7,640 nt of DNA from an uncultured Eubacteriales bacterium (GTDB lineage Bacteria > Bacillota > Clostridia > Oscillospirales > UBA644). The DNA lies in contig CAKSPP010000060.1 in NCBI GenBank assembly GCA_934481505.1, positions 1 to 7,640 on the forward strand, in the 5' to 3' direction. This document shows positions 1 through 6,250 of the stretch, piece after piece (position 1 is the stretch's first letter; each line of letters begins with the position of its first letter). The notes beneath the pieces were generated by a model. It saw nothing but the letters and a program-made list of their open reading frames with translations, ran no database searches and was not told the DNA's origin. The position numbers were made by a program, and so were the translations under genes.

Positions 1-7
1 TACATAT

Positions 8-868
8 ATGAACTTTCCCATTTCAATAGCCGCGTATTCTTTCTACGGACTTCAGAGTTCCGGCAGACTTGATACTTTCGGTTATCTTGATCTTCTCAAA
101 TTCCGTTATTATGTCGATAATGCGGATATCTACAATCTTTATTTTCCGACTCTCGAAGAGGATTACCTCAAAAAGGTAAGAGCAAGCCTTGACGAAAGAA
201 ATCTTTCGGTTGCAAACCTCTGCGTCGACGGTCCTCATGTCTGGATGGACGACCCCGAAGAAAGAGAAGCTCATAAAAAGCAGGTATTCGAATATATCAG
301 AGCTGCGGAAATAATCGGAGCAAAAACCATAAGAGTCGACTTCGGCGGCAAAGACGGACACACAATGCCCGAAGAAGCTTTCGAATACATAGTAGGCAAC
401 TACAAAGAATATGCCGACAGATGCAACGAACTCGGAATTAAGATAGGACCCGAAAACCACTGGGGATGGGACAGAGTTCCCGAATACCTCAAAAAGGTAT
501 ACGACGCTGTTGACAGTCCGGCTTACGGACATCTTTTCCACCTCGGAAACTTCTACGATCAGCCCGACGAGGGAACCGAATGGTGCATCAATCACGCAAT
601 GCACTGCCATATCCACGCAGGAAGCGTTCCTTACGCAAAAGATATCATCAGACGTATGGCTGCAAGCGGATATCAGGGATGTTACAGTATCGAACATCAC
701 ACCCTCGAACATGAAATGCAGAGAGTTGAATGGCAGCTCGGTGCTGTCCGCAGTATGATCGAAGAACTCAAAACCGAGGGAATCGACCATCCCGCAACTC
801 CCGACTATATTTCCACCGTTTACTACGAAGAACAGGGACTTCTCGGTCCCGCAACCCCGATTTATTGA
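8..868 (+). CDS. Sugar phosphate isomerase/epimerase, xylose isomerase-like TIM barrel
   Basis: A 286-residue soluble protein of the AP-endonuclease-2/xylose-isomerase-like TIM-barrel superfamily, whose members isomerise or epimerise sugars and polyols with a divalent metal. Visible barrel strands carrying likely active-site residues are TIRVDFGG (108-114), IGPENHWGW with E149 (146-154), GHLFHLGNF with H178 (174-182), CHIHAG with H201/H203 (200-205) and YSIEHH with E229 (226-231). E149, H178, H203 and E229 would form the metal site; at the H178 position relatives usually carry Asp (DTGNF type). The N-terminus (MNFPISIAAYSFYG) begins at the first barrel strand, so the ATG at 8 fits, but its ribosome binding site lies outside the window. 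It is followed after 14 bases by a Gfo/Idh/MocA dehydrogenase, a common pairing in inositol or rare-sugar catabolism, so the two probably act on the same substrate. The exact substrate cannot be read from the sequence. Confidence 0.87.
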   Translation: MNFPISIAAYSFYGLQSSGRLDTFGYLDLLKFRYYVDNADIYNLYFPTLEEDYLKKVRASLDERNLSVANLCVDGPHVWMDDPEEREAHKKQVFEYIRAAEIIGAKTIRVDFGGKDGHTMPEEAFEYIVGNYKEYADRCNELGIKIGPENHWGWDRVPEYLKKVYDAVDSPAYGHLFHLGNFYDQPDEGTEWCINHAMHCHIHAGSVPYAKDIIRRMAASGYQGCYSIEHHTLEHEMQRVEWQLGAVRSMIEELKTEGIDHPATPDYISTVYYEEQGLLGPATPIY

Positions 869-870
869 TA

Positions 871-875
871 GGAGG
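871..875 (+). promoter_or_regulatory. Ribosome binding site fixing the oxidoreductase start
   Basis: GGAGG lies two bases after the isomerase stop and seven bases before the ATG at 883. It decides the start of the oxidoreductase: the open frame runs further upstream inside the isomerase gene, but the upstream part encodes arginine-rich shadow sequence, and the Rossmann fold begins right after the ATG at 883. Confidence 0.85.
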
Positions 876-882
876 CGGCAAG

Positions 883-2016
883 ATGTCCAAAATAAGAACA
901 GGTATTGTCGGTCTCGGTATCATCGGAAGCGGCAGACTCGAAGAATATTGCGATTTTCATAAGGAAAATCCCGACGACATCGAAGTAAAAGCGATCTGCG
1001 ATATCGACGAGAAAAAACTCAACGAACTCGGTGATAAATTCGGAATTCCCAAGGAAAACAGATATACCCATATAGGAAAAATGCTCAAAGAAGCCGATAT
1101 CAACACCGTTGACGTCTGCCTTCACAACAATATGCACGCTCCCGTTGCCATTGCCGCAATGGAAGCAGGCAAAGACGTATACAGCGAAAAGCCGATGGCA
1201 GGTTCTTATGCCGACGCACTCGCTATGTACGAAACCATGAAGAGAACCGGCAAAAAACTTCACGTTCAGATGTGGTCTCTTTATTCCAACGAAACAAAAG
1301 CCGCAAAGCGTTATATCGATAACGGAGACCTCGGTCATATCTATCATATGCGTTCCTACGGTTTCAGAAGACGCGGCAGACCCTATGTCGACGGTTATGG
1401 CTCGAAAGAGTTCGACAACACCAAGACTGCGGGCGGCGGAGCTCTTTTTGATATGGGCGTTTACCATATCGCTCAGCTTCTTTATCTTACAGGTCTTCCC
1501 GAACTCGAAAGAGTAACCGGGACCACATATCAGGAACTTGATATGAACGAAGAACGCAGAAAGATAAGCGACTTCAATGTCGAAGAACTCGGCGTAGGCT
1601 TTGCAACCTATAAAGGCGGTCTTACCCTTGATATAATCGAAGCTTGGGCTATCAACGCAGGACCTTTCATGAGCTCCATGATTGCAGGTTCCAAAGGCGG
1701 CGTAACCTTGTCCCCGTTCAAATATCATACGATTCAGAACGACCTTGAAGTAAATACCGATGCCGATCTCGGAAGCATGGAATTCTTCGATCATACCGTT
1801 TATGCCGATACAAATTCTTTCCACGATTCTTCCGCGAAACATTGGGTTGCGGCTCTTCTCGGAAAAGTCGAACTTATCGAATCCGCAAAAATCGCTCTCA
1901 ACACTCAGCTTGTTCAGGAGGGTATCTACCTTTCCAAGAAGCTCGGCAGAGAAGTTACCGCGGACGAAATAAAAGCAATGTCCAAGAGCATTGCACTTGA
2001 TATCCCGAACCTTTAA
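883..2016 (+). CDS. Gfo/Idh/MocA family NAD(P)-dependent oxidoreductase
   Basis: A 377-residue cytoplasmic dehydrogenase acting on a sugar, inositol or related polyol. The N-terminal Rossmann domain starts at once (RTGIVGLGIIGSG, residues 5-17, the dinucleotide-binding loop), with an acidic stretch AICDID (37-42) ending the second strand. The family signature EKPMA (102-106) carries the lysine (K103) expected in the active site. The second signature, GGGALFDMGVYHI (184-196), holds D190 and Y194, with a histidine one residue later (H195); Tyr at this spot recalls the glucose-fructose oxidoreductase branch rather than the DxGxH form of inositol dehydrogenases. Length is normal for the family. 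It is preceded closely by the TIM-barrel isomerase/epimerase, so both are likely one catabolic operon. No convincing terminator follows before the next promoter. Family assignment is firm; the substrate is unknown. Confidence 0.92.
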   Translation: MSKIRTGIVGLGIIGSGRLEEYCDFHKENPDDIEVKAICDIDEKKLNELGDKFGIPKENRYTHIGKMLKEADINTVDVCLHNNMHAPVAIAAMEAGKDVYSEKPMAGSYADALAMYETMKRTGKKLHVQMWSLYSNETKAAKRYIDNGDLGHIYHMRSYGFRRRGRPYVDGYGSKEFDNTKTAGGGALFDMGVYHIAQLLYLTGLPELERVTGTTYQELDMNEERRKISDFNVEELGVGFATYKGGLTLDIIEAWAINAGPFMSSMIAGSKGGVTLSPFKYHTIQNDLEVNTDADLGSMEFFDHTVYADTNSFHDSSAKHWVAALLGKVELIESAKIALNTQLVQEGIYLSKKLGREVTADEIKAMSKSIALDIPNL

Positions 2017-2060
2017 TCTTTCGGAATATCTCAAAAAACTGTGAATTTTTCATAAAATAC

Positions 2061-2089
2061 TTGACAATACAGGGCTTCAATGGTATAAT
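2061..2089 (+). promoter_or_regulatory. Consensus sigma-A promoter for the DUF177-rpmF unit
   Basis: TTGACA (2061-2066) and TATAAT (2084-2089) match the housekeeping consensus exactly and are separated by 17 bases. The TGG just before the -10 box gives an extended -10 (TGnTATAAT). Transcription should start around 2096, leaving a short untranslated leader of about 35 bases before the TTG start at 2131. Such a strong promoter fits a ribosomal-protein transcription unit. Confidence 0.93.
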
Positions 2090-2130
2090 TATACTGTTAT
2101 AGCATTGTTTTCACGAAAGGGCAGGTTGCT

Positions 2131-2595
2131 TTGATAAAATCCGATAACCGATATTGGGATATCGTTGATATTCAGAAAAGTATTGACGAGACTTTTGAAG
2201 TCAATTGCCGTCCGGATATTTCTTCCGAAGACGAGAACTTTTCCGATGTCGAAGTGACCGGAACTCTTCGGAATATTGCAGGAGCAGTTCTTGCGGATCT
2301 TAAGATTACCGGCAGCTATAAATCGCTTTGCGACAGATGCCTTGAAGATGTTGTTTTGCCACTTACGGCAAAAATCAAAACATCGGTAACGGAAGATATG
2401 CACTCCAAAGACGATTCGCTCTTTATCGAGAACGGAAAAATCGACTTCGGAAAAACCGCATACGAGGCTCTTTCCCTTGAAATCCCGACACAAATTCTGT
2501 GTAAAGAGGATTGCAAAGGGCTGTGTCATATTTGCGGAACAAATTTGAATATAAAACAATGTGATTGTTTGAAACGGGAGGTGTTTGGAGAATGA
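2131..2595 (+). CDS. yceD: DUF177 / YceD family protein, 23S rRNA accumulation factor homologue
   Basis: A 154-residue protein of the DUF177 (YceD) family, encoded immediately before rpmF in many bacteria and linked by work on plant and bacterial homologues to 23S rRNA accumulation. Two cysteine pairs are visible: CDRC (67-70), and a C-terminal cluster CKEDCKGLCHIC (124-135) followed by GTNLN and CDC (144-146), which matches the typical family C-terminus and suggests metal binding. The start is a TTG at 2131, supported by an upstream AAAGGG (2116-2121) at nine bases; no in-frame ATG lies near. The length is slightly short for the family, but the N-terminal strand (IVDIQKSIDETFEV) looks complete. 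The stop overlaps the rpmF start as ATGA, so translation of the two is probably coupled. Confidence 0.88.
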   Translation: MIKSDNRYWDIVDIQKSIDETFEVNCRPDISSEDENFSDVEVTGTLRNIAGAVLADLKITGSYKSLCDRCLEDVVLPLTAKIKTSVTEDMHSKDDSLFIENGKIDFGKTAYEALSLEIPTQILCKEDCKGLCHICGTNLNIKQCDCLKREVFGE

Positions 2596-2780
2596 TAGCT
2601 CCGAAGAGAAGAACTTCAAAACAGAGAAAGCATAAGAGACGTTCCAGCGTCTGGAAGCTTGATATGCCGGGAATGGTTAAATGTTCCAACTGCGGCGAAT
2701 ATTGCTTGGCTCATCGCGTATGTCAGCATTGCGGCTACTACGGCGGAAAGCAGGTTTTGAAACTTAACAAAGACGCGTAA
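2592..2780 (+). CDS. rpmF: 50S ribosomal protein L32
   Basis: A 62-residue protein with the classic L32 pattern: a basic N-terminus APKRRTSKQRKHKRR (3-17), then PGMVKCSNCGEYCLAHRVC and QHCGYYGGK. The two CxxC pairs (C31/C34 and C44/C47) form the zinc ribbon, so this is the zinc-binding (C+) type; an extra cysteine, C38, sits between them. The ATG at 2592 overlaps the stop of the DUF177 gene by four bases and is served by GGGAGG (2576-2581), ten bases upstream, inside the preceding gene. The N-terminus reads MIAP where most bacterial L32 proteins read MAVP or MANP; Ile at position 2 would be expected to hinder removal of the initiator methionine. L32 is part of the large ribosomal subunit. Confidence 0.97.
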   Translation: MIAPKRRTSKQRKHKRRSSVWKLDMPGMVKCSNCGEYCLAHRVCQHCGYYGGKQVLKLNKDA

Positions 2781-2786
2781 TATTTG

Positions 2787-2841
2787 AAGATAATGAAGGA
2801 CGAGCCGAGTAGCAACAAAACTTGTCGTTCATTATTTTTTT
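2787..2841 (+). terminator. Probable intrinsic terminator after rpmF
   Basis: ATAATGAA (2790-2797) is perfectly complementary to TTCATTAT (2828-2835), extendable outward by A2787-T2838, A2788-T2837 and a G2789-T2836 wobble, and inward past a GGA bulge by CGA (2801-2803) with TCG (2825-2827). A run of seven T follows (2835-2841). The stem is AT-rich and the loop long, so termination may be only partial. Transcription could then continue into the DUF512-der-plsY genes, for which I see no clear separate promoter in the remaining 30 bases. Confidence 0.5.
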
Positions 2842-2871
2842 GCTCAAATTTAATTTCGGACGGATATTTTT

Positions 2872-4212
2872 ATGGCTGTAATAAAGCAGATTCACTCTTA
2901 TTCGCCGTTTTACCGAAAAATAAAACGGGGAGACGAGCTTATAAAAATCAACGGTAAACCCGTTAAGGATTTCCTTGATTATATGTTTTTCGAGTCGGAA
3001 CTCAAAGACGAAAACGGCGACCCTATTGCAAAAACGGCAACTCTTACCGTTTTGCATAACGGCAAAGAACACAGCTTTACCGAAAAAGTCGAAGAGGGCG
3101 AATTCTTCCTTGAATTCGAAAACGACCTTATGGACGCTCAGAAAGCGTGCCACAATAAATGTATTTTCTGCTTTATCGACCAGATGCCGAAAAATATGAG
3201 AGAAACCCTTTATTATAAAGACGACGACTTCCGTCTTTCTCTCATTTACGGCAACTATATCACGATGACGAACCTTTCGGACGACGATATCGACCGTATT
3301 ATAAGACTTCGCATTTCGCCCCTTAACCTCTCTGTTCACACCACAAACCCCGAGCTTCGGGTTAAAATGATGGCAAATCCGAGAGCTGCAAAGATTAACG
3401 AAAATCTGCAAAAGATATTTGCCGCAGGGCTTAATATGCGTTGCCAGATAGTTCTCTGCAAGGGAATAAACGACGGCAAAGAACTTGACAGGTCGCTTTC
3501 CGATCTGAAAAACTATTATCCGTCGGTTTCGAGCGTTTCGGTCGTTCCCGTAGGTCTTACGAAATTCAGAGACGGACTTTTTCCGCTTGAACCTTTCGAA
3601 AAGGAAGACGCGAAAAAGGTTATCGAGCAGATAAATAAGATCGGGGATGAATGTGAAAAAGAATTCGGAGTTCGGATTTTCTATCCTGCCGACGAATTTT
3701 ATCTCAAAGCGGAAATTCCTTTCCCCGATTATTCGTATTACGGCGATTTCGAACAGATAGAAAACGGAGTCGGAATGACGGCGTCGTTTATCCACGATTT
3801 TGACGAGGCTCTTGCCGACTGCGAACCCGATAAGTCTCTTTGCGGCGAATTTACCGCAGTGACGGGCGTTCTTATCGAGGGCGTGATAAAAGACGCGTGC
3901 GAAAAATTAAAGAGTAAATTCCCGAATATAAAAGTAAAAGTAAAAGCGATACGGAACGAGTTTTTCGGTGAAAAAATCACCGTTGCGGGACTTGTAACCG
4001 GTCAGGATATAATAAAGCAGCTGAAAGAAGAAAAGATAGGCGATGCCCTCCTTGTCCCCGACACTATGCTTCGGGACGGAGAAGTGTTCCTTGACGATAT
4101 AACCGTTTCCGACATTCAAAGGGAACTCGGTGTGAAAATAGACACCCTTTCCTGTTCGGGCGACGGCTTTCTTTACGATTTGATTTCCGCTGCGGAAAAT
4201 AAGGCGAGGTGA
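2872..4212 (+). CDS. DUF512 family protein: PDZ-like domain plus radical-SAM-like iron-sulfur domain
   Basis: A 446-residue protein of the DUF512 family, widespread in Clostridia and cyanobacteria and of unknown function. Residues 1-65 form a PDZ-like segment (RKIKRGDELIKINGKPVKD, 16-34). Next comes CHNKCIFCFIDQMP (93-106), whose C93, C97 and C100 give the CxxxCxxC spacing of a radical-SAM 4Fe-4S centre, followed by the conserved RETLYYKDDDFRLS and YGNYITMTNL. The radical-SAM-like barrel continues to about residue 230 (SVHTTNP, VPVGLTKFR). The C-terminal DUF512 domain holds PADEFY (272-277), ENGVGM (297-302), and FFGEKITVAGLVTGQD (364-379). Length is normal and the protein appears intact. The ribosome binding site is weak (GGACGGA, 2858-2864). 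It ends five bases before der, the usual Clostridial neighbour, which hints at a link to ribosome or GTPase function without proving one. Confidence 0.92.
   Translation: MAVIKQIHSYSPFYRKIKRGDELIKINGKPVKDFLDYMFFESELKDENGDPIAKTATLTVLHNGKEHSFTEKVEEGEFFLEFENDLMDAQKACHNKCIFCFIDQMPKNMRETLYYKDDDFRLSLIYGNYITMTNLSDDDIDRIIRLRISPLNLSVHTTNPELRVKMMANPRAAKINENLQKIFAAGLNMRCQIVLCKGINDGKELDRSLSDLKNYYPSVSSVSVVPVGLTKFRDGLFPLEPFEKEDAKKVIEQINKIGDECEKEFGVRIFYPADEFYLKAEIPFPDYSYYGDFEQIENGVGMTASFIHDFDEALADCEPDKSLCGEFTAVTGVLIEGVIKDACEKLKSKFPNIKVKVKAIRNEFFGEKITVAGLVTGQDIIKQLKEEKIGDALLVPDTMLRDGEVFLDDITVSDIQRELGVKIDTLSCSGDGFLYDLISAAENKAR
4207..4212 (+). promoter_or_regulatory. Ribosome binding site choosing the der start
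   Basis: AGGTGA, part of the full anti-16S match AGGAGGTGA, overlaps the stop of the DUF512 gene and lies five bases before the ATG at 4218. The alternatives are a GTG at 4209, which lies inside this site, and an ATG at 4227, which would be 14 bases away. Both fit less well. Confidence 0.75.
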
Positions 4213-4217
4213 AGATT

Positions 4218-5552
4218 ATGACGCCGATGGTAGCGGTCGTCGGACGCCCGAATGTCGGGAAGTCCACGCTTTTCAATAAAATAATAGGAAAACGCCTTTC
4301 GATAGTTGAAGATACACCCGGTGTTACCCGTGACAGAATCTACTACACGAGCGAATGGCGAGGCAGAAAGTTTACGCTTGTCGATACCGGAGGTATTGAA
4401 CCCCGAACCGACGACGTAATTCTCGAACAGATGAGAAGGCAGGCACAGATCGCCATTGATAAAGCCGATGTCGTAGTCTTGGTTGTCGATGTTCAGACAG
4501 GTATGACCGACGCCGACCATGAAGTCGCCCAGATGCTTCTCAAAGCAAATAAAAAGATTGTTCTTTGCGTAAATAAGGTCGATATGCCGGGAGACACTCC
4601 GCCCGAGGTCTATGAATTCTATAATCTCGGTGTCGGCGACCCGTATCCCGTTTCTTCGGTTCACGGTCTCGGAATAGGCGAACTTCTCGACGCAATCTAT
4701 GAAAATTTCGAGGGAATAAGCGACGAAGAAGAAAATGACGACTGCATAAAAGTCGCTGTTGTCGGCCGTCCGAATGCAGGAAAATCGTCCCTTGTAAACA
4801 ATATTCTCGGCGAAAACAGACTTCTTGTTTCGGATATTCCCGGAACGACAAGGGATTCGGTTGACGCAATAAAAGAAAACGGTTTCGGTAAGTTTCTGTT
4901 TATCGATACCGCGGGTATCCGCAAGAAAAACAAGGTTTACGACAATATCGAAAGATACAGCGTTCTGCGGTCGTATATGTCGGTTGACCGTGCGGATGTC
5001 GTTCTGATAATGATAGACGCGACTCTCGGCGTCACCGAGCAGGATACGAAAATAGCGGGCTATTCCCACGAACAGGGCAAGGCTGCAATCATTGTCGTAA
5101 ATAAATGGGATCTTGTCGATAAAGACGGACACACAATGCAGAAGACCGAAGAGAAGATAAGAGAATCTCTCAAATATATGTCCTATGCTCCCGTTGTCTT
5201 TATCTCGGCAAAAACGGGTCAACGCGTCGATAAACTTTATCCTATGATAGTTTCGGTCGCCGCAGAACATTCCCGCAGAATTTCAACGGGCGTTCTCAAC
5301 GACGTTCTTGCCGACGCTGTTATAAAAGTTCAGCCTCCTACCGATAAGGGCAAGAGACTGAAAGTTATGTATATGACGCAGGTTTCGGCAAAACCGCCGA
5401 CCTTTGTCGTGTTTGTCAACAGTATAGAGCTTTTCCATTTTTCATACCAGCGTTATCTTGAAAATCAGATAAGGGAGACTTTCGGACTTATCGGAACTCC
5501 GATAAGAATGATAGCAAGGGAGAAAAACAAAAAAGATCAGAGGGATGTTTGA
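4218..5552 (+). CDS. der: Ribosome biogenesis GTPase Der (EngA)
   Basis: A 444-residue protein with the unique Der layout of two tandem GTPase domains and a C-terminal KH-like domain; it is an essential factor in assembly of the 50S subunit. Domain 1 shows the P-loop GRPNVGKS (9-16), PGVTRD (34-39), DTGG (56-59) and NKVD (119-122). Domain 2 shows GRPNAGKS (183-190), PGTTRD (208-213), DTAG (230-233), NKWD (295-298) and SAK (330-332). The acidic linker between them (about 165-176) is typical. The KH-like domain covers about 350-435, with the usual GTPIR near the end followed by a basic tail. All nucleotide-binding motifs are intact and the length is normal. The gene starts five bases after DUF512 and its stop overlaps the plsY start by one base (TGATG), so the three genes are almost certainly co-transcribed. 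Confidence 0.98.
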   Translation: MTPMVAVVGRPNVGKSTLFNKIIGKRLSIVEDTPGVTRDRIYYTSEWRGRKFTLVDTGGIEPRTDDVILEQMRRQAQIAIDKADVVVLVVDVQTGMTDADHEVAQMLLKANKKIVLCVNKVDMPGDTPPEVYEFYNLGVGDPYPVSSVHGLGIGELLDAIYENFEGISDEEENDDCIKVAVVGRPNAGKSSLVNNILGENRLLVSDIPGTTRDSVDAIKENGFGKFLFIDTAGIRKKNKVYDNIERYSVLRSYMSVDRADVVLIMIDATLGVTEQDTKIAGYSHEQGKAAIIVVNKWDLVDKDGHTMQKTEEKIRESLKYMSYAPVVFISAKTGQRVDKLYPMIVSVAAEHSRRISTGVLNDVLADAVIKVQPPTDKGKRLKVMYMTQVSAKPPTFVVFVNSIELFHFSYQRYLENQIRETFGLIGTPIRMIAREKNKKDQRDV

Positions 5553-6205
5553 TGAAGATACTATCCTTTCTTTTTACGGTTCTTTTCGGATATATAATCG
5601 GCAGCGTAAATCTGTCGATACTCGTTACGAAATATATAGGTAAATTCGATATTCATACACGCGGAAGCGGAAACGCAGGCGGAACGAACGTAGCAAGGAC
5701 TATGGGAGCAAAATACGGAATTCCCGTAATCGTCCTTGAAATCGTAAAATGTTTTGCCGTCGGGCTTTTCTGTCGCTATGTCTTTCCATGCGATCCGTTT
5801 TCTATCGGCGTTATGGGAGAAATGATATCGGGTTATGCCGCAGTCTTCGGCTGCCTTATAGGAAACATTTTCCCGCTTTTTCACGGCTTTTCGGGCGGCG
5901 GAAAGGGCGTTACTGTCGCCGCAGGTGCCATATGTATTGCCGATTGGCGTATTTTCCTTTTCGTGCTTGCGATTTTCCTCATTGTGTTTCTTACGACAAG
6001 AATGGTTTCGGCAGGCTCTCTTACGGCGGCAATAGCAATTCCCATATCGGTTGCTGTCGTTTACCATACATACGATTATTGGTATATTCTTTTTGCGATG
6101 ACCTTGGCGGTTTCACTTATCGTAATTTACAGACACCGCAAAAATATCGTCCGAATCTTCAAGGGAGAAGAAAACAAATTTTCCTTTTCGAAGAAAAAAC
6201 AATAG
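5552..6205 (+). CDS. plsY: Acyl-phosphate:glycerol-3-phosphate acyltransferase PlsY
   Basis: A 217-residue polytopic membrane enzyme that transfers an acyl group from acyl-phosphate to glycerol-3-phosphate, the first membrane step of phospholipid synthesis. Hydrophobic segments lie near residues 3-22, 57-78, 88-110, 132-149, 158-172 and 177-193. Motif 1 is GSGNAGGTNVAR (38-49), with the conserved Ser39 and Arg49. Motif 2 is GNIFPLF followed by FSGGGKGVTV (113-122): the usual GH is GN here (N105) and the FKGGKG loop has one extra residue. The C-terminal motif HRKNIVRIFKGEEN (195-208) keeps His195, Asn198 and Glu207. The ATG at 5552 overlaps the der stop by one base and has AGAGGGA (5539-5545) six bases upstream, better than the TTG one codon earlier. 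The enzyme depends on PlsX for acyl-phosphate; plsX is not in the window. Confidence 0.95.
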   Translation: MKILSFLFTVLFGYIIGSVNLSILVTKYIGKFDIHTRGSGNAGGTNVARTMGAKYGIPVIVLEIVKCFAVGLFCRYVFPCDPFSIGVMGEMISGYAAVFGCLIGNIFPLFHGFSGGGKGVTVAAGAICIADWRIFLFVLAIFLIVFLTTRMVSAGSLTAAIAIPISVAVVYHTYDYWYILFAMTLAVSLIVIYRHRKNIVRIFKGEENKFSFSKKKQ

Positions 6206-6213
6206 AATATTTT

Positions 6214-6250
6214 ATCGCCTCTGCGTATTATATTGCAGAGGTGATTTTTT
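6214..6250 (+). terminator. Terminator-like hairpin overlapping the ribosome binding site of the next gene
   Basis: ATCGCCTCTGC (6214-6224) pairs with GCAGAGGTGAT (6235-6245) over 11 base pairs with a single G-T wobble, around a ten-base AT-rich loop, and is followed by six T (6245-6250). This is a well-formed intrinsic terminator for the plsY transcript. The 3' arm also contains AGAGGTGA (6237-6244), an excellent ribosome binding site six bases before the ATG at 6251, so the same hairpin would hide that site in any read-through transcript. Confidence 0.8.

Noticed and set aside
730..882. Possible 51-residue N-terminal extension of the oxidoreductase.
   Set aside because: It overlaps the isomerase gene, is Arg-rich shadow sequence with no fold, and the strong GGAGG at 871-875 points to the ATG at 883.
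862..2034. A 390-codon open frame on the - strand, longer than the oxidoreductase it opposes, and similar long antisense frames at 23-790, 2764-3795 and 4173-5270.
   Set aside because: All lie opposite well-supported genes. The translations are low-complexity and rich in Phe, Val, Ile and Cys, as expected from complements of GAA, GAC and AAA codons, and no family motif appears. They exist because the real genes rarely use TTA, CTA and TCA codons.
2017..2060. Possible terminator after the oxidoreductase gene.
   Set aside because: The stretch has short A and T runs but no stem of useful length next to them, so I cannot support a terminator.
2090..2130. Possible riboswitch or ribosomal-protein autoregulatory leader before the DUF177 gene.
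   Set aside because: The leader is only about 35 bases and contains no stable stem that I can draw.
2842..2871. Possible promoter just before the DUF512 gene.
   Set aside because: TTGCTC (2840-2845) and GATATT (2863-2868) have usable spacing but match the consensus poorly, and the start point would fall inside the gene.
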